Assembly (NCBI RefSeq): GCF_003340555.1
Contig: NZ_QPLJ01000009.1
Span: forward strand, 62,001 to 126,000
DNA length: 64,000 nt
Reading direction: 5' to 3'
From: Jannaschia formosa
Lineage (GTDB): Bacteria; Pseudomonadota; Alphaproteobacteria; Rhodobacterales; Rhodobacteraceae
Made by a program: the position numbers and the translations under genes. Within the stretch, counting starts at the first letter, position 1. Each line of letters begins with the position of its first letter. Under the pieces are notes generated by a model. It was given only the letters and a program-made list of their open reading frames with translations. It was not told the origin of the DNA and made no database searches. Positions 9,220 to 18,010 of this stretch are shown here, piece after piece.

Positions 9220-10700
9220 CCGACCGCATCCACGACCTGATCGACCACGCCGCCCAGACCTCCCCCGACGCGCCCGCCCTGCTGGACGCGGGCGCCTCGG
9301 TCTCCTACGCCGACCACGCCGCCGCCACCCGCGCGCTGGCCGACCTGCTGGCGCGCGAGGGACTCCGGCCCGGCGACCGCCTGCTGGTCGTGGCCGAGAA
9401 CGGGCGGATGGCGGCGACGCTGATCTTCGCCGCCTCGCGGCTGGGCGCCGTCTCGGTCCCGGTGAACGCCCGCATGACCGGCGCCGAACTCGCCCGGATC
9501 GAGGCCCACGCCACCCCCCGCCTCGTCGTCTACACCGCAGGCGTCTCGCCCGACGCCGCCGCCCATGCGGGCGCGGCCCCGGTTCTGGACACCCCGGCAG
9601 GCACGCTTGCGCTGCGTCCCGGCGCCGCCCCCGCACAGGGCGGGGCCACCCCCGACACGGCGGTGATCCTTTATACCACGGGGACGACGGGCGACCCCAA
9701 GGGCGTGATGCTGACCCATGGCAACCTGATCTTCGGCGGCCGCACCTCGGCCACCCTGCGGGGCATGCGGCCCTCGGACCGCATCTACGGCGTGCTGCCC
9801 GTCACCCATGTATTCGGCCTCGCCTCGATGCTGATGGCGGCCACCAGCGTCGGCGCCTGCATCCAGTTCGCCCCCCGCTTCGCGCCCGACGCGCTGTACA
9901 AGGCGCTGCTCGACGGGGTCACGGTCTTCCCGGGCGTGCCGCAGATGCACGCCCTGCTGATGGCCCATGTCGCCCGCCAGGGGATCGACCGGCTGAAGGA
10001 CGTGCCGCTGCGCTACGTCTCGTCCGGGGCGGCGCCGCTCGACCCGGCCTGGAAGCGCAAGGCTGAAGACTTCTACGGCCTGCCGCTCCAGAACGGCTAC
10101 GGCATGACCGAGACGACGGCGGGCATCTGCGCCACCACCAACGCTCTGGGCGATCCGGACATCAGCGTCGGCCCCGCCCTGCCGGGGGTCGAGATCCGGC
10201 TCGACACCGCGCAGGGCGGCGACGACCCGGCCATCGGAGAGGTGCTGACTCGCGGCCCGCACGTGATGGCGGGCTACTACCGCAACGAGGCCGAGACGGC
10301 GCGCGTGCTGCAGGACGGCTGGATGCGCACCGGCGACCTGGGCCGGATCGAGGGCGACCGCCTCCACATCGTCGGCCGCGCGAAGGAGCTGATCATCCGC
10401 GGCGGCTTCAACGTCTACCCGCCCGAGGTCGAGGCCGCGCTGAACGACCACCCCGAAGTGATCCAGTGCGCCGTGGTCGGGCGGCAGGTCGAGGGCGACG
10501 AGGAGATCCTGGCCTTCGTCCAATGCGCCGATCCCGACGCGCTGGACCTCGACGGCCTGCGCGCCTTCGCCGCCGCCCGGCTGGCGCCCTACAAGCGCCC
10601 GACCCGGATCGTCGCGGCGACGGCGCTGCCCGCGGCGCCGACGGGGAAGCTGCTGAAGCACAAGATGATCGCGGCCTTCGCCGACCGGCTAGGGGGCTGA
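9216..10700 (+). CDS. AMP-dependent acyl-CoA ligase
   Basis: This 494-residue member of the ANL superfamily activates a carboxylic acid to its CoA thioester through an acyl-adenylate. The P-loop-like motif ILYTTGTTGDPKGVMLTHGN, the NGYGMTET motif, the hinge TGDLGRIEGDRLHIVGRAKE and the C-terminal lysine context APTGKLLKHKM are all present. Start ATG 9216 overlaps the oxidoreductase stop. It is the last gene of the operon and probably provides its entry step. The sequence does not tell whether the acid is aliphatic, dicarboxylic or cyclic. Confidence 0.92.
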   Translation: MTDRIHDLIDHAAQTSPDAPALLDAGASVSYADHAAATRALADLLAREGLRPGDRLLVVAENGRMAATLIFAASRLGAVSVPVNARMTGAELARIEAHATPRLVVYTAGVSPDAAAHAGAAPVLDTPAGTLALRPGAAPAQGGATPDTAVILYTTGTTGDPKGVMLTHGNLIFGGRTSATLRGMRPSDRIYGVLPVTHVFGLASMLMAATSVGACIQFAPRFAPDALYKALLDGVTVFPGVPQMHALLMAHVARQGIDRLKDVPLRYVSSGAAPLDPAWKRKAEDFYGLPLQNGYGMTETTAGICATTNALGDPDISVGPALPGVEIRLDTAQGGDDPAIGEVLTRGPHVMAGYYRNEAETARVLQDGWMRTGDLGRIEGDRLHIVGRAKELIIRGGFNVYPPEVEAALNDHPEVIQCAVVGRQVEGDEEILAFVQCADPDALDLDGLRAFAAARLAPYKRPTRIVAATALPAAPTGKLLKHKMIAAFADRLGG

Positions 10701-10717
10701 GGCCGGCCACCCGGCCT
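10700..10717 (+). terminator. Possible terminator hairpin after the acyl-CoA operon
   Basis: A perfect 7-bp stem (AGGCCGG, loop CCAC, CCGGCCT) directly follows the ligase stop codon. There is no clear T-run, so termination may be weak or Rho-assisted. Confidence 0.4.
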
Positions 10718-10808
10718 TCCCCTGCGACCCGTCGCCGCGCGCGCACGCCCCGCTGACCCCGGCCCGATCCGCGCTAGCTTCCGAGCGGAGACTTCGAGGG
10801 ACCCGCCC

Positions 10809-11912
10809 ATGCCCGTCAACACTCCGCCCGTCACCGCAGGCCGCGCGCTGGAGACGCTGCGCGCGGGCCATGCCGCGCAGGCTTCCGGCGGGCTCACCGC
10901 GTCCTGGATGCTTCATGGCCGCCCGGGCATCGGCAAGACCGAGATCGTGCAGCAGCTCGCGGCCGAGACCGGCGCCCGGCTCCATGACCTGCGGCTGACC
11001 ACCATCGAGCCCTCGGACCTGCGCGGCCTGCCCTTCTACGACCACGACGCCCGCCGCACCGTCTGGTATCCGCCCGAGGACCTGCCCGACGGCGCGACCC
11101 GGGCGATCCTCTTCCTCGACGAGCTGACCGCCGCCGCCCCGACCCTGCAACCAACGGTCTACGGCCTGTTGCAGGAGCGGCGGATCGGCGGCTGGACGCT
11201 TCCACCCGACACCTTCGTCGTTGCCGCCGGGAACGATGTCGAGGACGGCGCCATCGCCTACGAGATGGGCACCGCTCTCTCCGACCGGCTGATCCACCTG
11301 AACATCCGGGCCGAGGCTACCGACTGGCTGCGCGGCTACGCCGTCCCGCGCGGGGTGCACCCCGCCGTCGCCGCCTTCATCCGCACCCGGCCCGACCTTC
11401 TCGACACGACGGAGGAGAGCCTGCGCCGCGGCGACACCGTCGCCTGCACGCCCCGCGCCTGGGCGCGGGTCTCGGACGTGCTGCGCGCCGTCCCAGACCG
11501 GGTGCTGCGCGACGTGATGATCGCCGGCATCGTCGGCGAGGCCCCCGCCGCCGAGTTTGCCCTGATCGAGCGCGACATCGCCGCCACCGTCGAGGCCCGC
11601 GCCCTGCTGGAGGCGCCGGCCTGCGACCGCCCCGCGCTCTATCCCGCGTCGCTCCACGGGCTGACAGCGCTGACCTATGCGCTGGTGACGCTGGCCGACG
11701 AGACGACGATGTCGGCGGCCATTGAGGTGATGGCCGGGATCCGGACGCTGGCCACGGACCGGGGCGAGCCGGCGCTCGACGCGCTGCCGCTCGGCGAGCT
11801 GTCGACCTACGGGTTCGAGCTGCTGATCGAGCGCGCGCTGTCGAATGGCTGGCAGGAGGCGTTCCGCGAGGCGCCCGGCTATGCCGCCCACATGGCCGCC
11901 CGCGCGGGATGA
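10809..11912 (+). CDS. MoxR-type AAA+ ATPase
   Basis: The 367-residue protein is an AAA+ ATPase with Walker A GRPGIGKT (residues 37-44), Walker B AILFLDE (about 99-105) and a sensor-1-like FVVAAGND. MoxR ATPases act as chaperones for cofactor insertion or complex assembly, generally with a VWA-domain partner encoded next door. That is the case here, because the gene at 12019 encodes a VWA/metallopeptidase-like protein. A plausible Shine-Dalgarno GAGGGA lies 8 nt before ATG 10809. The client complex is unknown and no obvious target operon is adjacent. Confidence 0.88.
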   Translation: MPVNTPPVTAGRALETLRAGHAAQASGGLTASWMLHGRPGIGKTEIVQQLAAETGARLHDLRLTTIEPSDLRGLPFYDHDARRTVWYPPEDLPDGATRAILFLDELTAAAPTLQPTVYGLLQERRIGGWTLPPDTFVVAAGNDVEDGAIAYEMGTALSDRLIHLNIRAEATDWLRGYAVPRGVHPAVAAFIRTRPDLLDTTEESLRRGDTVACTPRAWARVSDVLRAVPDRVLRDVMIAGIVGEAPAAEFALIERDIAATVEARALLEAPACDRPALYPASLHGLTALTYALVTLADETTMSAAIEVMAGIRTLATDRGEPALDALPLGELSTYGFELLIERALSNGWQEAFREAPGYAAHMAARAG

Positions 11913-11970
11913 GCGCAGCGCACAAGGCGGCCGGCCGGCCAGGCGGCGCGGGCGGAACCGGAGGCCAGCC

Positions 11971-12012
11971 CCCGGACCCCCGGCATATTTCCGGAGCATC
12001 GATGGAAGGAGG
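11971..12012 (+). repeat. Dispersed intergenic element, copy 3
   Basis: The gap reads CCCCGGCATATTTCCGGAGC then ATCGATGGAAGGAGG, matching copies 2 and 5. Here it runs in the direction of transcription. Its terminal AAGGAGG lies 7 nt before the GTG start of the next gene and appears to be that gene's ribosome binding site. Confidence 0.75.
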
Positions 12013-12018
12013 CGGGCG

Positions 12019-13215
12019 GTGACCGCCCGTCACTCCGCCCGCGCCCGGGCCGCGCTCGAGGCGCTGGTCGAGGAGGATCCGGCCATCGCCGCCCTGTCGC
12101 TCTGGTGCGCGCATCGCGACGGGGCGGAGACCGGGACGCGCGGCACGACGATCACCTACGGCCCCGATTTCGAGGCCCTGCCCCCGCACGAGCAGCGCGG
12201 CCTCGCCGCCCATCACGTGCTGCACGTGGCGCTGCGCCATTCCGCCCGGCTGGCCGAGACCGGCACCCGGCTCGGGCCCGGCTTCGACGCGGATCGCTGG
12301 AACCTCGCCGCCGATGCGCTGGTCAACGAGGCGGTCGGGCTGGCGGGGCACGCCCTGCCCCGCCCCGCCGTCACCGCTTCGGCCCTGCTGGCCGAGGCGC
12401 GGCAGGACACGACGCCCGAGGCGGCGCTGGCGGAGTGGGATGTGGACCGGCTCTACCACGCGCTCGCCGGGTCCGGTGCCGAAGGGGAGGGCGCGCGGCG
12501 CGGCTTCGCCCCGGACCTCGCGCCCGAGGAGGGTGATCCCGGCACCCGGCAGGAGGATGCCGCGCGCTGGCGCCAGCATCTCGCCCGCGCGCTCGATGCG
12601 GGGCGGCGCACCGGGCGCGGGCTGGGCCGGATCGGCCATCGCATCGCCGACATCCCCGAGCCGCGCACCCCGTGGGAGCTGATCCTGCGCAGCCTGCTGG
12701 CCCGCGCGGTCATCCAGCACCCGGGCCCGGCGCCCCTGCGCCCCGCCCGCCGCTGGCTGGCCTCGACCGCACAGGCCGCGCGAGCGGGGACGCCCGAGCC
12801 GGGCTTCGAGCCCGGCACCCACAGCCGCACTACCCTGCCCCGCATCGCCGTTGCGGTCGACGCCTCGGGCAGCGTCGATGAGGCCCGGCTCGCGCTGTTC
12901 TGGGCCGAGATCACCGGCATCGCCCGCCGCCTGCGCGCCGAACTGCACCTGATGGTCTTCGACGACGCGATCCGCCACCAGGCCCGCATCGACCCCGGCG
13001 CGGCGCCCGTGCTGCCGCCGATGCCCCGTGGGGGCGGCACCGACTTCGCCCCCCCGATCGCGGAGGCCGGGGCCCTGGGCGCCGCGACGCTTGTGATCCT
13101 GACCGACCTGGAGGCCGACCCCGGACCCGCCCCGCGCCTGCCGGTGATCTGGGCCGTCCCCGACGCACATGGCCGCGCGGCGCCCTACGGACGGCTTCTG
13201 GACCTGTCGGGGTGA
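12019..13215 (+). CDS. VWA-like / metallopeptidase-like protein (DUF2201 type), MoxR partner
   Basis: The 398-residue protein has an N-terminal metallopeptidase-like domain and a C-terminal VWA-like domain. The MIDAS motif DASGS is at residues 281-285 and GGGTDF lies further on. The expected zinc motif HExxH appears as H65-H-V-L-H69 (AAHHVLHVALRH), so the glutamate position is histidine; proteolytic activity is therefore doubtful. Start is GTG 12019 with a strong AAGGAGG supplied by the dispersed element. It follows the MoxR ATPase and probably works with it as an ATPase/VWA pair. It ends 30 bp from the convergent amidohydrolase gene. Confidence 0.82.
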   Translation: MTARHSARARAALEALVEEDPAIAALSLWCAHRDGAETGTRGTTITYGPDFEALPPHEQRGLAAHHVLHVALRHSARLAETGTRLGPGFDADRWNLAADALVNEAVGLAGHALPRPAVTASALLAEARQDTTPEAALAEWDVDRLYHALAGSGAEGEGARRGFAPDLAPEEGDPGTRQEDAARWRQHLARALDAGRRTGRGLGRIGHRIADIPEPRTPWELILRSLLARAVIQHPGPAPLRPARRWLASTAQAARAGTPEPGFEPGTHSRTTLPRIAVAVDASGSVDEARLALFWAEITGIARRLRAELHLMVFDDAIRHQARIDPGAAPVLPPMPRGGGTDFAPPIAEAGALGAATLVILTDLEADPGPAPRLPVIWAVPDAHGRAAPYGRLLDLSG

Positions 13216-13245
13216 GGGGCGGCGCGCCGGTTGTCGATGTTGGGG

Positions 13246-14391
13246 CTAGGTCGCAGCCCCCTCCGCCAGGACCTCGCGCACAAGCTCGACCCAGTACCGC
13301 ACGCCCGTCGGGATCGCGCGGTCGTCGAAATCGTAGCGCCCGTTGTGGTGCAAGGCTCCGTCCCGCGCCGGGCCGTTGCCGAGCCAGACGTAGCAGCCGG
13401 GCACGCGCGACGAGAACTCTGCGAAGTCGTCCCCCGCCGTCGAGGGCGGGAAGCGCGGGACCAGCCGCCCGGCCCGTTCGGCAGCGACCCGCGCCGCCGC
13501 CGTCGCGCCCGGATCGTTCACCACCGGCGCGATGCGGCGGATGAAGCGATAGTCGGCGGCGATCCCGAAGCCCTCGGCCACGCCCCGCGCCAGCCGCCCG
13601 ATGGCGGCCTCCAGCTGGTCGCGGACCCCCGGCTCGTAGGCGCGCGCCGTGCCGCCGATGCGAACCGCGTCGGGGATCACGTTGAGCGCGTCGAAATCCC
13701 CCGCCTCCATGGCGCAGGCGGAGACAACCGCAGGTTGCAGCGGGTCGACCTCCCGCGCGGTGACGGTGGACAGCTGCGCCAGGAAATGCCCCGCCGCCGT
13801 CACCGCGTCGCGGCCGAGATGCGGCTTGGCGCCGTGGGTGCCCTCGCCCCGGAAGGTGACGTGCCAGCTGTCCGACGACGCCAGTTGCGGCCCCTCGACC
13901 ACCGCGATCTGGTCGGGGTCGAGCCCCGGCATGTTGTGCAGGCCATAGGCCGCGTCCATCGGGCAGGCCGCGAGCAACCCGTCGGCGAACATGGCCGCCG
14001 CGCCGCCGCGCCCCTCCTCGGCGGGCTGGAAGACGAAATGCACGGTCCCCGCAAAGCCGCCCTCGCGCGCAAGGTGCTCGGCGGCGCCCAGCAGCATCAC
14101 CGTATGCCCGTCATGGCCACAGGCATGCATCCGCCCCGGGTTCTTCGACGCCCAGGGCGGCGTCCCGGTCTCGGGCATGGCCAGCGCGTCCATGTCGGCG
14201 CGCAGCCCGATGCGCTTGCCCTCGCCCCGCGTCAGCGTGCCGACCACCCCGGTCCCCGCGAAGCGCCGGACCGCGATCCCCGCCGCCTCCAGCCGGGCGG
14301 CGACGAGGGCCGAGGTCCGCTCCTCCTCGAAGCCCAGTTCGGGATGCGCGTGCAGGTCCCGGCGCAGCGCCACCAGATCGTCCAGTCCCAT
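13246..14391 (-). CDS. M20 family amidohydrolase (hippurate/N-acyl amino acid hydrolase type)
   Basis: The 381-residue protein matches the M20D amidohydrolase layout. Its metal-binding HACGHDGH is at residues 89-96, GTVHFVFQPAEEG contains the catalytic glutamate pair (125-126), and an inserted dimerisation domain precedes a C-terminal STAGDDFAEFSS stretch. Such enzymes remove acyl groups from amino acids or auxin-like conjugates. No signal peptide is seen, so it is probably cytoplasmic. It is transcribed divergently from the phosphoribosyltransferase gene with a 67-bp shared upstream region. Confidence 0.9.
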   Translation of the reverse strand: MGLDDLVALRRDLHAHPELGFEEERTSALVAARLEAAGIAVRRFAGTGVVGTLTRGEGKRIGLRADMDALAMPETGTPPWASKNPGRMHACGHDGHTVMLLGAAEHLAREGGFAGTVHFVFQPAEEGRGGAAAMFADGLLAACPMDAAYGLHNMPGLDPDQIAVVEGPQLASSDSWHVTFRGEGTHGAKPHLGRDAVTAAGHFLAQLSTVTAREVDPLQPAVVSACAMEAGDFDALNVIPDAVRIGGTARAYEPGVRDQLEAAIGRLARGVAEGFGIAADYRFIRRIAPVVNDPGATAAARVAAERAGRLVPRFPPSTAGDDFAEFSSRVPGCYVWLGNGPARDGALHHNGRYDFDDRAIPTGVRYWVELVREVLAEGAAT

Positions 14392-14458
14392 CTCCCGCTC
14401 CCCGATTGCGCCGCCTCGCCGCCAGCCTATGCTGCATGACGGCTGAAGGGGAGACGGG

Positions 14459-15103
14459 ATGCAACCTCACCAGACCTGGCAGGACCTGCTACCCCCCGGC
14501 CCCGTGGGCGCCGATGGCGAGTTCTATGCCGCCGCGCTGCCGGACGGGCGGCGCATCCTCTGCCCGATCCCGGTGCTGCCCGGCGGGACCGACAGCGCCG
14601 TCGCCTCGCTGATCGTCAACCAGGCCAGCTTCGCCGTGTTCGACGCCCTCGCCGATGCCTTGGCGGACACCTTGCGCGCTGACGCGCCCGACCTGACCGT
14701 GGGTCTGCCCACCCTCGGCCTGCCGCTGGCCGAGGCCGTTGCGCGCCGCCTCGGGCACGCGCGAATGCTGCCGCTCGGCACCAGCGTGAAGTTCTGGTAC
14801 GACGACGCCCTGTCCGAGCCGCTGCGCTCCATCACCTCGCCCGGCGGGGGCAAGCGGCTCTATCTCGATCCGCGCCTCCTGCCGCTGCTCGACGGCGCGC
14901 GGATCGCGCTGGTCGACGACGTCATCAGCACCGGCACGTCCATGAGCGCGGCCCTGCGCCTGCTGGCGACCGCAGGCGCGGCGCCCGTCGTCCTGGGCGT
15001 GGCGATGCGCCAGGGTCAGCCGCAGACAGACATCCCCCTGCGCCGCGTCTTCGACACGCCACGCCTGACCCGCACCCCAGACGGCTGGAGGCCCGAGCCA
15101 TGA
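14459..15103 (+). CDS. Phosphoribosyltransferase-type protein (purine salvage)
   Basis: The 214-residue protein carries the PRPP-binding loop IALVDDVISTGTSMSAALRLL (acidic pair Asp153-Asp154) typical of type I phosphoribosyltransferases. An upstream VGLPTLGLPLAEAVARRLG resembles the nucleotide-binding region of adenine PRTases. It overlaps the adenine deaminase start by 4 bp. This links it to purine base recovery: a base is either deaminated or joined to ribose-5-phosphate. The precise base is not determinable from sequence. Confidence 0.83.
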   Translation: MQPHQTWQDLLPPGPVGADGEFYAAALPDGRRILCPIPVLPGGTDSAVASLIVNQASFAVFDALADALADTLRADAPDLTVGLPTLGLPLAEAVARRLGHARMLPLGTSVKFWYDDALSEPLRSITSPGGGKRLYLDPRLLPLLDGARIALVDDVISTGTSMSAALRLLATAGAAPVVLGVAMRQGQPQTDIPLRRVFDTPRLTRTPDGWRPEP

Positions 15104-16953
15104 CCGACGACCTGCTGCCCGACGCGCGCGAGGAAGGCACGATCCGCCGCCATCTGGCCCGCGTCGCGATGGGGCAGGCGCCCGCCGACGCGGTGCTGCG
15201 CGTGGGCCGGCTGCTCGACGTGCATTCCAGCCTCTGGATGGACGACGCGGAGATCGTGATCGCCGGCCGCCGCATCGCCTGGACCGGACCGGCGGGCGGC
15301 TGGGCGGGCGACGCGAAAGCCCGCCACGACCGCCGCCACCTCGCCGCCGTGCCCGGCTTCGGCGAGGTCCACAAGCACATCGAATCGAGCCACCTGACGC
15401 CGGAATACGAGGCCGCGCTGGTCCTGCCGCGCGGCTGCACCTGGACCTGCGAGGCGAGCCACGAATACTCCAACGTCGACGGGCCGGGGAACCTCGATTT
15501 CTGGCTGGCCCATCGCCGCGCGGGGATGCCCTGCAAGATCTTCCCCCTGCCCGGTTCGGCCACGCCGCCGACCGGCTACGAAAGCGGCGGCGGGCATTTC
15601 GGCCATGCCGAGCAGGCCGCCTTCATGGCGCAGCCGCAGGTGCCGGGGCTCGACGAGGTGATGGACTGGCCCGCGGTCTGGGACGCCGCCAACCCGAGCC
15701 ATGACAGGCTCTGGGGCATGATCGAGGCGACCTTCGCCGCGCGTGGCGTGGTCGAGGGGCATGCGGCGGGGATGCGCGACATCGCCGACATCTCGGCCTT
15801 CGCCGCCGCCGGGATGGCGTCCGACCACGAGGCCTGGACCGCCCGGGAGGCGATGGACAAGCTCCAGCGCGGCCTCTTCGTCGAGATGCGGCCGCATTCC
15901 CTGACCGAGATGATCCGCGGCCTGCTCGACATGGGGCTGACCCGCTGGGACCAGCTGGCGCTTTGCACCGACGACCGCCCGGCGCAGGATACGCTGCGGC
16001 TGGGGGCGACGGATCACAACGTGCGGCTGGCCATCGAGGCGGGGCTGTCACCCGAAACGGCCATCGCGCTGGTCACGCTGAACCCGGCGCGGCACATGCG
16101 GCTGACGCCCTGGGTCGGGGCGGTCGCGCCGGGGCGCTATGCCGACCTCGTGCTGCTGGAGGAGGTCGAGAACGTCGCCATCGCCGAGGTCTGGGCCGAT
16201 GGCGCACAGGTCTCGCAGGGCACCCGCTACCTGCCCGCGATCCCCAGGATCGACCGGCCCGCAGCCGCGACCCGCTCGATCAACCTCCCCCGCCCGCTGA
16301 CCGCAGCCGACTTCGCCATCCCCGCTCCCGAGGGGCGCGAGACGGTCACCGCCGCCCTGCTGCGCCCCTTCCACTGGGAGCCGGAGTTCCTGACTGCGAC
16401 CCTGCCCGTCGAGGATGGCCTCGTGCAGCGCGACATCGCGCAGACGATCACCAAGTTCGCCATCGTCGACCGCTATTCCGGCAGCGGGGCGGTGGCGAAG
16501 ATGTTCTGGCGCGGCACCGGCCCCGCGACGCCGGGCACGGCGCTCGCCTGCTCGATGGCGCATGACCAGCACAACCTCTGGGCCTGCGGGTCCGACGACG
16601 CGGCGATGGCGACGGCCGTCAACACAATCGCCGAGATGCAGGGCGGCTGGGCGCTGGTGATCGAAGGCCAGTTGGCTGCCACCGTCCGCTACGAGATCGG
16701 CGGGCTGATGACCCGGCGCCCAGCCGAGGCGCTCGCCGCCGAGATGGAGACGCTCTATGCCGCCGCCGCCCTCGTCGACTGGATGTGGGAGCCGACCTCC
16801 TCCCCCCGCTGGACGCCCGGCTTCCCCGAGCGGCTAGCCTTCGCGACGCTGACCTGCGCGCCCTGGGCCTGGGTGCTGGTGGCGCCGTCCACGCATGCGC
16901 CCGAGGGTCTGGTGAACGTCCGCGACGGGCGCACGCATCCGGTGGTCTGGTAG
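15100..16953 (+). CDS. ade: Adenine deaminase-like amidohydrolase
   Basis: At 617 residues this matches adenine deaminases, which convert adenine to hypoxanthine. The N-terminal metal site appears as EVHKHIESSHLTPEYEAALV, with His91-x-His93 in place of the usual HVH. The second signature reads SHEYSNV where typical enzymes read PHEIANV. The DHE motif (ASDHEAW) and the C-terminal domain (IAEMQGGWALV) are recognisable. The deviations suggest a separate subfamily, so activity on adenine is likely but not certain. The ATG overlaps the phosphoribosyltransferase stop. Confidence 0.85.
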   Translation: MTDDLLPDAREEGTIRRHLARVAMGQAPADAVLRVGRLLDVHSSLWMDDAEIVIAGRRIAWTGPAGGWAGDAKARHDRRHLAAVPGFGEVHKHIESSHLTPEYEAALVLPRGCTWTCEASHEYSNVDGPGNLDFWLAHRRAGMPCKIFPLPGSATPPTGYESGGGHFGHAEQAAFMAQPQVPGLDEVMDWPAVWDAANPSHDRLWGMIEATFAARGVVEGHAAGMRDIADISAFAAAGMASDHEAWTAREAMDKLQRGLFVEMRPHSLTEMIRGLLDMGLTRWDQLALCTDDRPAQDTLRLGATDHNVRLAIEAGLSPETAIALVTLNPARHMRLTPWVGAVAPGRYADLVLLEEVENVAIAEVWADGAQVSQGTRYLPAIPRIDRPAAATRSINLPRPLTAADFAIPAPEGRETVTAALLRPFHWEPEFLTATLPVEDGLVQRDIAQTITKFAIVDRYSGSGAVAKMFWRGTGPATPGTALACSMAHDQHNLWACGSDDAAMATAVNTIAEMQGGWALVIEGQLAATVRYEIGGLMTRRPAEALAAEMETLYAAAALVDWMWEPTSSPRWTPGFPERLAFATLTCAPWAWVLVAPSTHAPEGLVNVRDGRTHPVVW

Positions 16954-17291
16954 GAGATCGCCGGCCGTCGAACGGAGCCACCCCCGACTGGATCATGAGC
17001 GCGGTGCCGGTGCTGCCCTGCCGGGTCAGTCAAGCGCCGCTGCTGTTCGCCCGGACGGCCCCGGTGCGGACGCAGAGGGTCAGGGCGGACGTGGTCGGAA
17101 TGAGGGTAATCTTCAGGGGGAAGGCACCTCAGTCGCAGGAGGCGGCGATGTCCTGTCGATAACCGATCCCTGTCGATCTCGCCGCCCGGCGTCCGCACGG
17201 CGACCGCTTTCGGACCCAATCTCGGATTCGTCCGACGCGGACCTCAAGGGGCCCGCGTCGCCGACTTTCAGGCTGTCCGGGTCGCCCCTCC

Positions 17292-17483
17292 AGACCCCGA
17301 AAAAGGGGTAGGAAGCGGCGCGAATGGCGCCGCTTCCCGAACGCGTACCCACCCCTTCAAATCATCACAAACTCAATACGCCTAAAACGGGGCCACTCGC
17401 TCCGCACATCGTCGCGCGCACCTTTTAACCTCACGGCCCCATTCAGGAATTTGGGCGAAATCAGGGCGTGAAGCAAGAAGAAG
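17292..17483 (-). ncRNA. Candidate small RNA (minus strand) ending at a strong hairpin
   Basis: On the minus strand the AT-rich stretch below the CtrA-type box runs into a perfect 11-bp stem, GGAAGCGGCGC, loop CATTC, GCGCCGCTTCC. The stem is nested inside an outer AAGGGGT/ACCCCTT pairing and followed by TTTTT. That is a Rho-independent terminator shape. A transcript of up to about 190 nt is possible. No promoter other than the CtrA box could be identified, and the ends are approximate. Confidence 0.27.
17311..17337 (-). terminator. Strong hairpin with T-run on minus strand
   Basis: A perfect 11-bp inverted repeat with a 5-nt loop. On the minus strand it is followed by TACCCC and five T residues. 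On the plus strand the downstream sequence lacks a T-run, so termination of minus-strand transcription is favoured. Confidence 0.55.
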
Positions 17484-17499
17484 TTAAGAAACGGTTAAC
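17484..17499. promoter_or_regulatory. Full CtrA-type box
   Basis: TTAA, seven bases (GAAACGG), TTAAC matches the TTAA-N7-TTAA(C) consensus of the alphaproteobacterial response regulator CtrA exactly. It lies 229 bp upstream of the small ORF at 17728 and next to the candidate minus-strand RNA. Confidence 0.55.
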
Positions 17500-17727
17500 C
17501 TTTGTGACGGGCCTTCTGACCCCGCCTCCTGCGCCCCAGGCAGCTCGATTTCCTTTCCGCGCAAGCGCTTTTCGGACGTCGTTCCACGCGCCCCCGCGGT
17601 CCGGCGACAACGCTGTGTACACAATGAAGCCGCAATTTCGCCTCATTTGTCGCGACCCCCACGGGCGCCGCCGTCGAGCGGGCGGTTTCGACCCCGCGAA
17701 TCCCTTTCTCGATTCGCGCCGCGGACG

Positions 17728-17994
17728 ATGGATCGGGCCGCCGCGCTCTGGGATTTTCTGAAGCCGGAGCGAACGGCGGCGGGGGAGTTGGGGCTCCATG
17801 TCGAGTGGCTGGCGCAGCATGTCGAGGCCCTGCCCCGCGCCGCCGTCGAGGCCGCCCCCGACTCGGTGCAGGAGGTCCGTGCCCGCAGCCGTGGCCGCAC
17901 ATATCCAAACGACCTCGAGATCGTCCCGGTCGGCGTCGCGCTGGAGCGGTTGAACGGCGAGACCGAGGACGTCCTGTCGGTCTTCTTCGTTTAG
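17728..17994 (+). CDS. Small hypothetical protein, 88 aa
   Basis: An 88-codon ORF starting MDRAAALWDFLKPER and ending EDVLSVFFV. Third codon positions are strongly G/C biased, as in neighbouring genes, and the protein is not arginine-rich as antisense shadows usually are; both support real coding. I do not recognise a family, and no signal peptide or membrane segment is evident. No clear Shine-Dalgarno precedes the ATG. It lies downstream of the CtrA-type box and 16 bp before the next small ORF, so the two may form an operon. Confidence 0.45.
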   Translation: MDRAAALWDFLKPERTAAGELGLHVEWLAQHVEALPRAAVEAAPDSVQEVRARSRGRTYPNDLEIVPVGVALERLNGETEDVLSVFFV

Positions 17995-18010
17995 CGCGCG
18001 CAGGGGGGCG

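Larger units (their letters stand above)
16954..17727. other. 774-bp gap with regulatory-looking sequence
   Basis: No convincing protein gene is visible. The part up to about 17300 is GC-rich without motifs I recognise. From about 17300 to 17500 the sequence is much more AT-rich, and holds a strong hairpin (17311-17337) and a full CtrA-type box (17484-17499). This looks like a promoter/leader or small-RNA region rather than decayed coding DNA. Confidence 0.6.

Noticed and set aside
17113-17352. 79-codon minus-strand ORF in the gap after adenine deaminase
   Set aside because: It starts at a GTG within the strong hairpin, has no ribosome binding site and its sequence looks like random hydrophilic peptide.
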